DNA of 64,000 nucleotides, taken from contig NZ_JBGOSH010000008.1 of assembly GCF_041537925.1 (NCBI RefSeq), forward strand, positions 62,001 to 126,000, given 5' to 3'. Of this stretch, positions 26,308 to 35,897 are shown piece after piece; within the stretch, counting starts at the first letter, position 1, and every line of letters starts with the position of its first letter. The DNA comes from Ruegeria_C sp041537925. Lineage in GTDB: Bacteria; Pseudomonadota; Alphaproteobacteria; Rhodobacterales; Rhodobacteraceae. The translations under genes were made by a program, and so were the position numbers. The notes beneath the pieces were generated by a model. That model was not told the DNA's origin, ran no database searches, and saw only the letters and a program-made list of their open reading frames with translations.

Positions 26308-26770
26308 TTAACAGCTGCATCCTAATTGCGCGACGGGCGTCCATTCTTGACGGCTTTTGCTCAACGCATTCGCAATCGTGACGTGATTTCGTGCAACGGC
26401 GGTGCAAATGACTTTGTACGGCTTCCCGGCTTTGCGCAAACTATTAGTGCAAACATTCAGGTTCAGGTTGTGATGCGAGGCACCCAATATTGCCTGGATC
26501 ATCAGGTGTTTCAGCGATGGGCGTTCTTACGCGAAGGGTTCCGCTGTCCTGCGCAAACGGAGCCGACCACGCAAGAGCCGCAGCTAGTTCGCAGGTCATG
26601 GCACCAAGTTCGGGCATTTCGGTAATCACCATTGTGCTGGCAATCAGGCTGATCCACGGGAAGTAACGGTGAACGACAGCAATCTCTGCCAGTGCATCCT
26701 TACTTGATATGGTTGCATTGATCCGATCTTCGAGTTTCCTTCCCCGGCGATCAAGAGCGCGCACTTGAAC
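26308..26770 (-). pseudogene. decayed IS110/IS1111-type transposase, C-terminal part
   Basis: Two minus-strand frames carry the C-terminal transposase domain of this family: ALDRRGRKLEDRI, then STMVITEMPELGAM, AAALAWSAPFAQDSGTLR, and, after a frameshift near 26500, LGASHHNLNLNVCTNSL and AGKPYKVICTAVARNHVTIANAL. The family reads here IGPVTAA..AELPELG, AAALAGVAP..RDSG and GKP.KVALTAVMRKLL, so several substitutions and the frameshift show decay. The N-terminal DEDD domain is absent. Confidence 0.7.
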
Positions 26771-27078
26771 GGAACCAGACTACCGGGTTTGGCGCGTGGG
26801 CGGTGTTGGGGGGGCAAACCAGTCGACGCAGAGCCTGCAGGCCCTTATTTCGTTACTCAGGAGGGCTGATAGGATTCCTGGCATCTTTCGCGAAGGGATG
26901 GCAGACATGCGGCCTATCACGTTGCCGAATCTCTCTGCCGCCGTTCACATCTGCTACGGCAAGCGGTTTCGCGTTGATTATTTGTTTCATATTTCGACAT
27001 AATGTGGCCCATATCAGCCCCTAGGCTGGAACCAACCCGAAAACGGGATAGCAACAGGGACCACAATTGCGTTCCCGG
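26771..27078. other. spacer before the capsule genes, no gene seen
   Basis: No supported frame on either strand. The capsule transcript presumably starts here, but I cannot pick a clear promoter. The position between an IS110-type remnant and kpsT suggests that upstream capsule genes may have been lost. Confidence 0.4.
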
Positions 27079-27768
27079 ATGAACGACGCAGGCCAAAGCA
27101 GATCACCGATGCTTGAATTTGACACTGTCAGCAAGTCATTCTGGACGGGATCACAACGCAAGGTGATCCTCGACCGGGTGTCGTTCCGGGTCGAAATCGG
27201 AAAGTCCCTTGGCGTGCTGGCCCCGAATGGCACCGGCAAGACCACACTCATCAACATGATAGCCGGGTTGGAAAAACCCGATGAGGGCACGATCCGCCGC
27301 GAATGCAATATCTCGTTTCCGCTGGGTTTCATGGGCGGAGTCGTCTCGCGCGTCTCAGCAATGGAGAACTCCCGCTATATCGCGCGGCTCTATGGCATGG
27401 ACCCCGACTATGTCGAGGCGTATTGCCGTTGGCTCTGTGATCTGGGGGAATATTTCGACCAGCCTCTGGGCACCTATTCGTCAGGAATGCGGGCCCGGTT
27501 TTCATTTGCCCTGATGCTTGCGCTGGATTTCGACATGTATCTAATCGATGAAGGGATGCCCGGCTCCACCGATGTGGAGTTCAATCGTAAGGCTGGCGCC
27601 ATTCTGGAGGAACGTCTTCGCACCACCACAATCGTGATCGTCTCGCACAGCCCGGCCGTACTCGAAAAATTTGCCCGCCAAGCCGCTGTCCTTCTGGATG
27701 GGCAGCTCTATATATTCGACACCTTGGAAGAAGCGAAGCAGATCTATGACTACGAAACCCAAGGCTAG
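27079..27768 (+). CDS. kpsT: capsular polysaccharide export ABC ATPase, KpsT-like
   Basis: About 229 residues from ATG 27079 (a TTG at 27067 is also possible). The Walker A loop is LAPNGTGKTTL, and the signature is YSSGMRARFSFAL, the KpsT/Wzt form rather than LSGGQ, followed by DMYLIDEGMPG. KpsT dimers drive export of group-2-type capsules or other Kdo-anchored polysaccharides through KpsM. The last 23 bases overlap the next gene. No KpsM-like permease is next to it, which is unusual. Confidence 0.8.
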   Translation: MNDAGQSRSPMLEFDTVSKSFWTGSQRKVILDRVSFRVEIGKSLGVLAPNGTGKTTLINMIAGLEKPDEGTIRRECNISFPLGFMGGVVSRVSAMENSRYIARLYGMDPDYVEAYCRWLCDLGEYFDQPLGTYSSGMRARFSFALMLALDFDMYLIDEGMPGSTDVEFNRKAGAILEERLRTTTIVIVSHSPAVLEKFARQAAVLLDGQLYIFDTLEEAKQIYDYETQG

Positions 27769-29326
27769 AAAATTCCGCATCCGGCGGACCGAGTCGGGCA
27801 GTGCCACACCCGAGGCGCCGGAGGCCATTGACAGCAAGGTAGAACCGGCGTCCCCCGCACCGGGCGCGGAACCTGAACAAGCTGCGCAGTCAGATACCAG
27901 CGCCATCAAACGCGAAGGCCTGACCGGCCGCCAGTTGCGGATGGCGCGGCGGATGGCGCAAAAGCACAACCTGCCTGCTACGTCCGATTACGATGCAGTC
28001 AGACTGCTGCGGGAACATGGCATCGAGCCGTTCAAGCGGCCGAACATGCTGGAATTGGTGGTACCACGTGAAGATGACGAGCCTGCCAAGACAGGCAAGG
28101 CGCGGCAGGACGTACAATTGCCGCAAACCGTGAAGCCCGGACAGCAGACGCTGCCCGCCCCGGACATGAGCCCTGCCAAGCGCCGGGAAATGGAAATCAC
28201 CCAGATCCAGCGCGACATCGCCCGCCGACGCAGGCGCAAGATGATGATGCTGATGGCGCGGCTGGCGTTTTTTGTGCTGCTGCCAACGGCAATCGTGGGC
28301 GCGTATTTTTATAACATCGCGACACCGATGTATTCGACAAAATCGGAGTTTGTGATCCTTCAGGCCGATGGCGGGGGCGGCAGCGTCGGGGGCTTGTTTG
28401 CCGGCACCCAGTTTGCGACCGGACAGGATTCGATCTCGGTTCAGTCCTTTCTGGAATCAAAAGAGGCGATGTTGCTTCTGGACCGGGATCGAGGGTTCAA
28501 GTCGCATTTCTCGCAGCCCTGGGTCGATCCAATCCAGCGTCTTGCAGCGGACGCCACCAATGAAGACGCCTACAAGACATATTCGCGGATCGTCACAATC
28601 GGATATGACCCGACCGAAGGCGTGATCCGGATGGAGGTCAGCGCAGCCGACCCCGAAACCGCAACCGAGTTTTCCGAGAGCCTTCTGAGCTACGCGGAAG
28701 ATCGGGTGAATGATCTGTCAGGGCAGAAACGCGACGACCAGATGCGCGAGGCGCATGAAAGCTTCGAGGGTGCGCAGCAAGAGAGGCGCAATGCTCAGGA
28801 AGCTCTGGTCGAACTGCAGATGAAAGGCGCCGTGTTGGACCCGCAGGGTGTGATCGCCGGACTTCGGGCCCGCATCAACACAGTTGAACTGGAGTTGCAG
28901 GAAAAGGAACTGCAACTGGCCGCCCTTCTGGATAATACCCGCCCCAACCGCGCCAAGGTGGAAGGCACGCAATCCGACATCAAACGATTGCAGACCCTGT
29001 TGGACGGGCTGAACGCCGAGATGGTGGACGCTTCGAACGGCGAGAACTCGCTTGCACAGCTGAGCGTGCGGATACAGATGGCCCAGGCGGATCTGGTCTC
29101 GCGCGATTTGATGCTGCAATCGGCCCTGCAACAGATGGAAACCACGCGGATGGAAGCAAACCGGCAGGTGCGTTATCTGACTGTGTCGGTCAATCCGGTG
29201 CCCAGCCAGGAGCCAAGCTATCCACGCAAGTTCGAAAATACGATTTTGGCATTCCTGGTCTTTGCTGGTATCTACCTGATGATCTCGCTTACCGCGTCGA
29301 TCCTCCGAGAACAGGTATCTTCATAG
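27746..29326 (+). CDS. kpsE: capsule export inner-membrane protein of the KpsE/BexC/CtrB family
   Basis: The start at 27746 lies inside the kpsT end; the longer frame upstream has no support. 526 residues: a charged, Pro/Ala-rich cytoplasmic N-terminus (1-165) longer than usual, a first membrane helix (about 168-189, LMARLAFFVLLPTAIVGAYF), a periplasmic domain starting ATPMYSTKSEFVIL (typical Wzz/KpsE motif), a long coiled coil (EAHESFEGAQQERRNAQEAL and following), and a second helix near the end (AFLVFAGIYLMISLTASIL). It bridges the inner membrane to the outer-membrane export channel. kdsA follows after 3 bases. Confidence 0.78.
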   Translation: MTTKPKARKFRIRRTESGSATPEAPEAIDSKVEPASPAPGAEPEQAAQSDTSAIKREGLTGRQLRMARRMAQKHNLPATSDYDAVRLLREHGIEPFKRPNMLELVVPREDDEPAKTGKARQDVQLPQTVKPGQQTLPAPDMSPAKRREMEITQIQRDIARRRRRKMMMLMARLAFFVLLPTAIVGAYFYNIATPMYSTKSEFVILQADGGGGSVGGLFAGTQFATGQDSISVQSFLESKEAMLLLDRDRGFKSHFSQPWVDPIQRLAADATNEDAYKTYSRIVTIGYDPTEGVIRMEVSAADPETATEFSESLLSYAEDRVNDLSGQKRDDQMREAHESFEGAQQERRNAQEALVELQMKGAVLDPQGVIAGLRARINTVELELQEKELQLAALLDNTRPNRAKVEGTQSDIKRLQTLLDGLNAEMVDASNGENSLAQLSVRIQMAQADLVSRDLMLQSALQQMETTRMEANRQVRYLTVSVNPVPSQEPSYPRKFENTILAFLVFAGIYLMISLTASILREQVSS

Positions 29327-29329
29327 ACC

Positions 29330-30163
29330 ATGAAACATGTGCAAGTGGCCGATCTGAGTATCGGCAATGACCGCCCGCTGACCATCATAGCGGGTCCCTG
29401 CCAATTAGAGTCCGCCGACCATGCGCAAATGATCGCAGGCCGGATGAAGGAAATCTGCGCCGAGCATGGCGCTCAGTACGTCTTTAAAGCCAGTTACGAC
29501 AAGGCCAACCGCACCTCACTAAGCGGCGCGCGCGGCATGGGGATCGAAGCCGGGCTTCAGGTTCTGGCCGATATTCGGAGTTCGATGGATGTGCCCGTCC
29601 TCACCGATGTGCATTCTGAGGTGCAATGCGCGCAAGCCGCGCAGGCCGTGGACATCCTGCAAATCCCCGCTTTCCTGTGCCGCCAAACCGACCTGTTGCT
29701 GGCCGCCGGTAATTCGGGTGCCGCAGTCAACGTCAAGAAAGGCCAATTCTTGGCGCCATGGGAAATGGCAAATATCGTCACCAAGGTTGAAAGTACCGGC
29801 AATGAGCGCATCCTGTTGACCGAACGTGGTGCCTCGTTCGGGTATAACACGCTGGTGGCCGACATGCGGTCGCTCCCGATCATGGCCCAGACCGGTTATC
29901 CGGTGGTGATGGACGCCACCCATGCGGTCGCGCAACCCGGTGGCAAGGGCAGCTCTTCCGGCGGACAGCGCGAATTTGCGCCTGTCATGGCCCGGGCGGC
30001 CGTCGCCATTGGCACTGCCGCGGTCTTCATGGAAACCCATCAGGATCCGGACAACGCCCCTAGCGACGGGCCGAACATGATCTATCTGGATCACATGCCG
30101 AAACTCATCGGCACCCTGATGAAGCTCGACGCTCTGGCCAAGGCCGACCCGGTCGAAATCTGA
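29330..30163 (+). CDS. kdsA: 3-deoxy-8-phosphooctulonate synthase
   Basis: 277 residues, the family length. It condenses phosphoenolpyruvate and arabinose 5-phosphate to Kdo 8-phosphate. Visible motifs include IAGPCQLES, FKASYDKANRTS, VPVLTDVHS, ILQIPAFLCRQTDLL, VNVKKGQF and DATHAVAQPGG. Here it is inside the capsule block, next to a mutase, which fits supply of Kdo for a Kdo-anchored capsule as well as for lipopolysaccharide. Other Kdo genes are not in the window. Confidence 0.95.
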   Translation: MKHVQVADLSIGNDRPLTIIAGPCQLESADHAQMIAGRMKEICAEHGAQYVFKASYDKANRTSLSGARGMGIEAGLQVLADIRSSMDVPVLTDVHSEVQCAQAAQAVDILQIPAFLCRQTDLLLAAGNSGAAVNVKKGQFLAPWEMANIVTKVESTGNERILLTERGASFGYNTLVADMRSLPIMAQTGYPVVMDATHAVAQPGGKGSSSGGQREFAPVMARAAVAIGTAAVFMETHQDPDNAPSDGPNMIYLDHMPKLIGTLMKLDALAKADPVEI

Positions 30164-30183
30164 ATAGATCAAGAGATAGTGTC

Positions 30184-31680
30184 ATGACCAAACCCCTGCC
30201 CGAGGTGTCACCCAACACCTGGAGTTTCCTACGCGATGCAATGATCAAACCAACCGGGTTTCGCGAATATGACGCGCGCTGGAAATACCCCGATGAGATC
30301 AATCTGCCCGGCATGACTGCGCTGGGTCTGGGTCTTGGCACGCAAATGCACAGGCGTGGAATTGCGCCGGTGATCGCGGTAGGCAACGACTATCGCGACT
30401 ATTCTCTGGCCATCAAGAACGCACTGATGCTTGGGCTGATGCAAGCGGGCATTCAGGTTCGGGATATCGGCCCGGCGTTGTCTCCGATGGCCTATTTCGC
30501 TCAGTTTCATTTGGACGTGCCCGCAGTTGCGATGGTGACGGCAAGCCACAATCCAAACGGCTGGACCGGCGTCAAGATGGGCTTTGAGCGCCCGCTGACC
30601 CACGGACCGGACGAGATGGCAGAGCTGCGCGACATCGTTCTGAACGGCGACGGCCAACCCCGATCCGGCGGATCGTATGAGTTCGTGGACGGCGTGCGCG
30701 AGGCTTATATCGACGATTTGGTCGGCGATTTCCGTGTCTCGCGCCCGCTGAAAGTGGTCTGCGCCACCGGTAACGGCACAGCCTCGGCCTTTGCGCCCGA
30801 GATCTTCCAGCGCATGGGTGTTGAGGTCGTACCCAGCCACAACACGCTCGACTACACCTTCCCCCACTACAATCCCAACCCCGAAGCCATGGAGATGCTG
30901 CATGACATGGCCGATACCGTCAGGGCCAGCGGCGCCGATCTGGCGCTAGGCTTTGATGGCGACGGCGACCGCTGCGGCGTGGTGGACGACGAGGGCAAAG
31001 AAATATTCGCCGACAAGGTGGGTGTGATCATGGCCCGCGATCTGGCCAAACTGCATCCCGGCGCCACCTTCGTGGCGGATGTAAAGTCGACCGGGCTCTT
31101 TGCGTCGGACCCGGAATTGCAGGCGCTGGGGGTCAAGGCCGATTACTGGAAGACCGGCCACAGCCACATGAAACGCCGGGTCAAGGAAATCGGCGCGCTG
31201 GCCGGGTTTGAAAAATCGGGTCACTACTTCCTCGCCGAGCCGATCGGGAGGGGCTATGACTGCGGAATGCGCGTGGCAGTCGAAATCTGCAAACTGATGG
31301 ATCGCAACCCCGGCAATTCCATGTCGGATCTGCGCAAGGCTCTGCCCAAGACCTATTCGACCCCGACCATGTCACCCTATTGCGCCGATACCGAGAAATA
31401 TGAGGTGCTTAAACGTCTGGTCAGCAAGCTTGAGGCGCGCACCGCCGAGGGCGGCTCCATCGCGGGTCGCAAGATCGCACAGGTGGTCACCGTCAACGGC
31501 GCTCGGGTGATCCTCGACAATGGCGCCTGGGGACTGGTCAGGGCCAGTTCCAACACACCCAATCTTGTGGTGGTCTGCGAAAGCCCGGAAAGCGATGCCG
31601 AACTACGGGCGATCTTTTCGGATATCGATGCGGTGATCCGCACCGAACCTCTGGTGGGGGATTACGATCAGACAATCTGA
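30184..31680 (+). CDS. phosphoglucomutase/phosphomannomutase
   Basis: 498 residues, alpha-D-phosphohexomutase superfamily. The phosphoserine loop is TASHNPNGWTGVKMG (Ser121), the metal loop GFDGDGDRCGVVDDEG (about 255), the sugar-binding loop GFEKSGHYFLAEP, and the phosphate-binding loop near the end is part of RASSNTPNLVVV. It interconverts hexose 6- and 1-phosphates for sugar nucleotide synthesis. It lies 20 bases after kdsA, so it belongs to the capsule transcript. Choice between glucose and mannose cannot be made from the motif (GEKSG, GFEKSG fits bifunctional enzymes). Confidence 0.88.
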   Translation: MTKPLPEVSPNTWSFLRDAMIKPTGFREYDARWKYPDEINLPGMTALGLGLGTQMHRRGIAPVIAVGNDYRDYSLAIKNALMLGLMQAGIQVRDIGPALSPMAYFAQFHLDVPAVAMVTASHNPNGWTGVKMGFERPLTHGPDEMAELRDIVLNGDGQPRSGGSYEFVDGVREAYIDDLVGDFRVSRPLKVVCATGNGTASAFAPEIFQRMGVEVVPSHNTLDYTFPHYNPNPEAMEMLHDMADTVRASGADLALGFDGDGDRCGVVDDEGKEIFADKVGVIMARDLAKLHPGATFVADVKSTGLFASDPELQALGVKADYWKTGHSHMKRRVKEIGALAGFEKSGHYFLAEPIGRGYDCGMRVAVEICKLMDRNPGNSMSDLRKALPKTYSTPTMSPYCADTEKYEVLKRLVSKLEARTAEGGSIAGRKIAQVVTVNGARVILDNGAWGLVRASSNTPNLVVVCESPESDAELRAIFSDIDAVIRTEPLVGDYDQTI

Positions 31681-31684
31681 ACTT

Positions 31685-31707
31685 GCGGCAGGCATTGCTC
31701 CTGCCGC
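31685..31707. terminator. possible bidirectional terminator between convergent genes
   Basis: GCGGCAGG (31685-31692) and CCTGCCGC (31700-31707) form an 8-base-pair stem with a 7-base loop in the spacer between the mutase stop and the AsmA-like stop. A T-run is weak, so termination strength is uncertain. Confidence 0.4.
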
Positions 31708-31721
31708 GCGTGCAGCGCAGA

Positions 31722-33698
31722 TCAATCGCCTCCGAACAGTTTCAGAAGACCCTTTTTGGCTTCATCTTCCAGCTTGTTCTTCAGTGCTTCTTCGGCATCC
31801 TCGGTGCTTTCGATAGGGGCATCCAACTCTTCGCTCAGCTTACCGTGCAGCGCCTTCTTCGCCGTATCTCCGACCTTGTCCAGTTCCGCCTCCGCCGCCG
31901 CTTCAATCACCTTTTTCAGGTCGGGCTTGATCGACGGGTCCGCCCAAGGGCCGACGATGCGAATAGGCACCTCACGCCCCCTGCCCGAATTGGCGCGCAG
32001 CAGCACTGGCGTGAACAGGTAGTCGATATCGCGCGCGCCGATACCGACGCGCCCCTTGCCGTCGGCGCGGTAATTGTTCAGCGACAGGAGCAGGTCCTGA
32101 TTGTCCAAATTGCCCTTTTCCATGGTGAAGCTGGCGGTCAGGCTGTTGAACACGGTGGTGCCGCCCGTGCGTGTATGGCCGTCCATCAGGCGGTGCAGAT
32201 CGAAACCCGTGATGACACCACGGCCCATCTTCAAGCTTCCGGAGCCCGATAGCGAGTGCATGATCTGGTCTTCCGTCTGTCCGGCGCCGAGAAATTTTAA
32301 CGTGCCAGAGGCATGCCCCGAAAAACGACTGACATCCGCAATCGCAGTCAGTGCCTGGTTAAGGTCGACATCCTTGGCACTCAGATCGCCGCCAACAGAT
32401 AGGCCGTTGCGGTTATTGGCCACGAGCCGCCCGCTTATCAAGCCGGAAAACACCGAGACCTCTTTCAGCCTGAGCACCGCACGAGAGCGTTCGATCTTCA
32501 GGGTCACCAGGGTCTTTCCCAGATCGAATTCCGGCAGTTTGACCGCTTGCGCCGTCAGGTTGATGGTTCCGTCGACAAGCCCGAGCGGTGAAACGTCAAT
32601 CGGGGACTTCGACCATCCGGCTTCCTGACCCGAGCGTGCGGCACCTCCGCCGCCACCGCCTGACGACTTGGTCCCTGTCGAGGCCAGCATCGAGAAATCC
32701 AGCGTCTTTGCCCTCAGGTTTACCTTGATGTCGGGTTTACTCGCTAACATCACATCCGCGCCCCCGTTCAACTGGTTGCCGTCCAGCTTCAGAACCATCT
32801 TGCGCAAGGACAAGCGGCCATCATGGGTATAGGTCGCCTTGCCCGTGATCCGGGCGGACCGGCCCAGACCGTGGGGAATATCGACCTTGCTTTGCCCAAA
32901 CGCCGCGAGCAAGCGCGCTGTGTCGCTGCTGTCCACCGACACTTGCCCTTCGGCATCGCCCTCACGCGAGAACCGGCCATCGAAACCAACCGTTCCGGCG
33001 GCGCTGCTTACGCCGAGGGTGACCGGCGAGGCGAGGCCATCATTCAATATCTGCGGGTTCGCCAGTTCAGCCGTGATCGCAAGCGGGTCGCCACCCAGAG
33101 ACAGATTGGCCTCCAGATCAAGGGGCCCATCAGCCTTTGGCCAGCTGGCCGTCAGGTCTACGCCTGCCTGTTGCAGCTCGACCTTGCCGTCGCGGGTATA
33201 GATCAGTTGCGCATCTGTCAGGATAAGCTGTTCCAGCGAGAAATCCGCTGGTGCCGCGTCACCCTCCCCGCCTGATCCAGCTGAGCCCCCCGATGCGCTA
33301 GAACCTGCCGCCTGCGGTTTTGACAGATCCCAGTTCGCCTTGTCACCCTGCACATCCAGCCGCAGGGTTGGGCGTTCCGCCAGCAGTTTTTTGACCCGGA
33401 TTGCACCGGTCAGCAGATCAGGGGCGGACACCCCGACCGAAAGCTGGTCGGCGCTCAACATGGGGCCGGATGTGGCCCAGGACGCGTTGGCGATGGTGAC
33501 CGGCCCGGCCTCCAACCCCAGAACCGGCCAGAGTGACACTTTCACCTTGCCGTCGAACGTGACCTCGCGCCCGGTTTCGGCGCGGATCTGATCGGCGGCA
33601 ATCTGTGCCAGTTTCTCGCCCGGCAGCAGCAGCAAAGTGCCGACGACAAGACCCAGCACTGCAACAACGACAAAAACGATACGAAACAACCAGCGCAT
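31722..33698 (-). CDS. AsmA-family inner-membrane-anchored protein
   Basis: 658 residues: an N-terminal membrane helix (RIVFVVVAVLGLVVGTLLLL), then a large periplasmic domain of AsmA type starting LPGEKLAQIAADQIRAETGREVTFDGKV, a Gly/Ser-rich linker near 145-155 and another near 340, and the C-terminal AsmA_2-type domain (SGSGSLKMGRGVITGFDLHRL, YRADGKGRVGIGARDIDYLF). Family members help lipid transport or outer-membrane assembly. It is divergent from rimO with a 103-base spacer. Confidence 0.85.
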   Translation of the reverse strand: MRWLFRIVFVVVAVLGLVVGTLLLLPGEKLAQIAADQIRAETGREVTFDGKVKVSLWPVLGLEAGPVTIANASWATSGPMLSADQLSVGVSAPDLLTGAIRVKKLLAERPTLRLDVQGDKANWDLSKPQAAGSSASGGSAGSGGEGDAAPADFSLEQLILTDAQLIYTRDGKVELQQAGVDLTASWPKADGPLDLEANLSLGGDPLAITAELANPQILNDGLASPVTLGVSSAAGTVGFDGRFSREGDAEGQVSVDSSDTARLLAAFGQSKVDIPHGLGRSARITGKATYTHDGRLSLRKMVLKLDGNQLNGGADVMLASKPDIKVNLRAKTLDFSMLASTGTKSSGGGGGGAARSGQEAGWSKSPIDVSPLGLVDGTINLTAQAVKLPEFDLGKTLVTLKIERSRAVLRLKEVSVFSGLISGRLVANNRNGLSVGGDLSAKDVDLNQALTAIADVSRFSGHASGTLKFLGAGQTEDQIMHSLSGSGSLKMGRGVITGFDLHRLMDGHTRTGGTTVFNSLTASFTMEKGNLDNQDLLLSLNNYRADGKGRVGIGARDIDYLFTPVLLRANSGRGREVPIRIVGPWADPSIKPDLKKVIEAAAEAELDKVGDTAKKALHGKLSEELDAPIESTEDAEEALKNKLEDEAKKGLLKLFGGD

Positions 33699-33801
33699 GC
33701 CCTGCTCTCACCTTTTTTGGAAGGGTTTTTCGAATTATGGCAAGCGCCGCCCCGCTGCGCAACGTTTGCACGTGCGCGGCAACGCCTCTATATGCGCGAG
33801 C

Positions 33802-35190
33802 ATGAGCACCAATCCACCTGATCTCCGCCCCGACCTCGCCCCCGCAGCCCGGATCGCCGATGCCCCCCGAACTGGCCAGCCGACCATCGGCATGGTCTCG
33901 CTCGGCTGCCCCAAAGCGCTGGTGGATAGCGAGCGCATCCTCACAAGGCTGCGCGCCGAGGGGTATGGAATCTCGCCCGACTATTCCGGGGCCGATGCGG
34001 TGATCGTTAACACCTGCGGGTTTCTCGACAGTGCAAAGGCGGAATCGCTGGATGCGATTGGCGAGGCGCTGACCGAAAACGGCAAGGTGATCGTGACCGG
34101 CTGCCTGGGGGCCGAACCGGACTATATCCGAGACCACCACCCGCGCATTCTGGCCGTGACCGGCCCACATCAATACGAACAGGTGCTGGATGCTGTGCAT
34201 GGGGCGGTGCCACCCGACCCGGACCCGTTCGTGGACCTGCTACCCGCCTCGGGCGTCAAACTGACACCGCGTCATTACAGCTATCTGAAGATCTCGGAAG
34301 GTTGCAATCACAAGTGCCGCTTTTGCATCATTCCCGACATGCGCGGGCGCTTGGCCAGCCGCCCCGCCCACGCGGTACTGCGCGAGGCGGAAAAACTGGT
34401 CGACAACGGCGTGAAGGAGTTGCTGATCATCAGTCAGGACACCTCTGCCTACGGGCTGGATCGCAAATATGACGTGAACCCATGGAAAGACCGTGAGGTA
34501 CGCAGCCATATTACCGATCTGGCACGCGAACTAAGCCAGTTCGATGCCTGGGTGCGGCTGCATTATGTCTACCCCTACCCTTACGTGCGCGACCTGATCC
34601 CGCTGATGGCCGAAACCGGTGGGTTGCTGCCTTATCTCGACATCCCGTTCCAGCACGCCCACCCGGATGTTCTGAAACGCATGGCCCGGCCTGCGGCGGG
34701 GGCTAAAACTCTGGACGAGATCGCCGCCTGGCGCGCGATCTGCCCGGATATCATCCTGCGATCCACATTCATCGTGGGCTATCCCGGTGAGACCGAGGCA
34801 GAGTTCCAAACCCTGCTCGACTGGATGGATGAGGCACAACTGGATCGCGTCGGTTGTTTTCAGTACGAGAATGTGGACGGTGCCCGTTCCAACAACCTGC
34901 CTGATCATGTCGCCCCCGAGCTCAAGCAGGAACGCTGGGACCGCTTTATGGAAAAAGCGCAGGCGATCTCCGAGGCCAAGCTGGCCGCCAAGGTCGGCCA
35001 GACGCTGGATGTGATCGTCGATGAGATCGACGCCGAGGCCGCCACATGCCGCACAAAGGCTGACGCGCCCGAGATAGACGGGAACCTGTTCATCGATGAA
35101 GGGTTCGAGGGGTTGAAACCTGGCGATATCGTTACGGTCGAGGTGGATGAGGCCGGGGAATACGACCTTTGGGGGCGTCTCTCGGCCTAG
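33802..35190 (+). CDS. rimO: ribosomal protein S12 methylthiotransferase
   Basis: Start at 33802; the 55-codon upstream extension is a shadow of the AsmA-like gene. 462 residues: the N-terminal methylthiotransferase domain has Cys36 (SLGCPKALVDSE), Cys72 (NTCGFLDSAK) and Cys101 for one iron-sulfur cluster; the radical-SAM motif CNHKCRFC (Cys168, 172, 175) binds the second; the C-terminal part is the TRAM domain. It adds a methylthio group to Asp of ribosomal protein S12. The motif GFLDSAKAES separates RimO from MiaB. Confidence 0.95.
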   Translation: MSTNPPDLRPDLAPAARIADAPRTGQPTIGMVSLGCPKALVDSERILTRLRAEGYGISPDYSGADAVIVNTCGFLDSAKAESLDAIGEALTENGKVIVTGCLGAEPDYIRDHHPRILAVTGPHQYEQVLDAVHGAVPPDPDPFVDLLPASGVKLTPRHYSYLKISEGCNHKCRFCIIPDMRGRLASRPAHAVLREAEKLVDNGVKELLIISQDTSAYGLDRKYDVNPWKDREVRSHITDLARELSQFDAWVRLHYVYPYPYVRDLIPLMAETGGLLPYLDIPFQHAHPDVLKRMARPAAGAKTLDEIAAWRAICPDIILRSTFIVGYPGETEAEFQTLLDWMDEAQLDRVGCFQYENVDGARSNNLPDHVAPELKQERWDRFMEKAQAISEAKLAAKVGQTLDVIVDEIDAEAATCRTKADAPEIDGNLFIDEGFEGLKPGDIVTVEVDEAGEYDLWGRLSA

Positions 35191-35221
35191 GGTTGCGGCC
35201 CCTTGCGGCGCCGCGTTGCCC

Positions 35222-35704
35222 TTAGCTAGCGGGCAGGATGACCTTGTCGATCACATGGATGACGCCGTTTTCGGCCTCGATATCCGGCGTGACGACGTTG
35301 GCGTCATTGACCATGACACCATTGTCGAGGTCGATGGTCACGGTGCCGCCCTGCACCGTTGCAGCGGACATGTCATCGGTCAGGTCTCCGGACATCACCT
35401 TACCCGGCACAACGTGATAGGTCAGAATCGCGACCAGTTGGTCCTTGTTCTCGGGCTTGAGCAGGGTCTCAACGGTGCCCTCGGGCAGCGCGGCAAAGGC
35501 TTCGTCCGTGGGGGCGAAGACGGTAAACGGGCCCGCGCCCTTGAGCGTGTCGACCAGATCGGCGGCCTGCACGGCCGCGACAAGCGTGGTGAACGAGCCA
35601 GCTCCGGCGGCGGTGTCGACGATATCCTTGGCATGACCCCCGGCAAAACCGGCAGTGGACATCACAATGGTGGTTGCGGATGCGATGGCGAGTTTGCAGA
35701 AGAT
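35222..35704 (-). CDS. fasciclin-domain protein with signal peptide, apparently starting at ATC
   Basis: The FAS1 domain is clear: IVDTAAGAGSFTTLVAAVQAA, then GPFTVFAPTDEAFAAL, LTYHVVPGKVM and NGVIHVIDKVILP (C-terminal H2 motif). The in-frame region upstream of the first GTG/ATG (35665/35662) reads as a signal peptide (IFCKLAIASATTIVMSTAGFAGG) and begins at ATC 35704-35702, exactly 8 bases after a perfect AGGAG. Either ATC initiates, or the ATG was mutated or misread, or translation starts at GTG 35665 and the protein loses its signal peptide. Such proteins are usually secreted or membrane-associated adhesins. Confidence 0.8.
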   Translation of the reverse strand: MFCKLAIASATTIVMSTAGFAGGHAKDIVDTAAGAGSFTTLVAAVQAADLVDTLKGAGPFTVFAPTDEAFAALPEGTVETLLKPENKDQLVAILTYHVVPGKVMSGDLTDDMSAATVQGGTVTIDLDNGVMVNDANVVTPDIEAENGVIHVIDKVILPAS

Positions 35705-35897
35705 GGTGGGTTCTCCTGTGGTTCAGACGCTTCGAGTGCATCACAACCGATACGGGTCCAGCCGCGCTGCGGTTCATGTCCGTGAGCCAGAAAAATCGCT
35801 TGATCCCTGAGCCGGTCGCACTAAGCCGCGCGAGTTGGAATCATCCAATCACAATGATGTGAATGCCTGCGGCCTGACTGGCCACCGCAGCACCATA

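Noticed and set aside
26018..26311. 97-codon plus-strand ORF
   Set aside because: No ribosome site, Arg/Ser-rich, no similarity to a family; it lies in IS debris.
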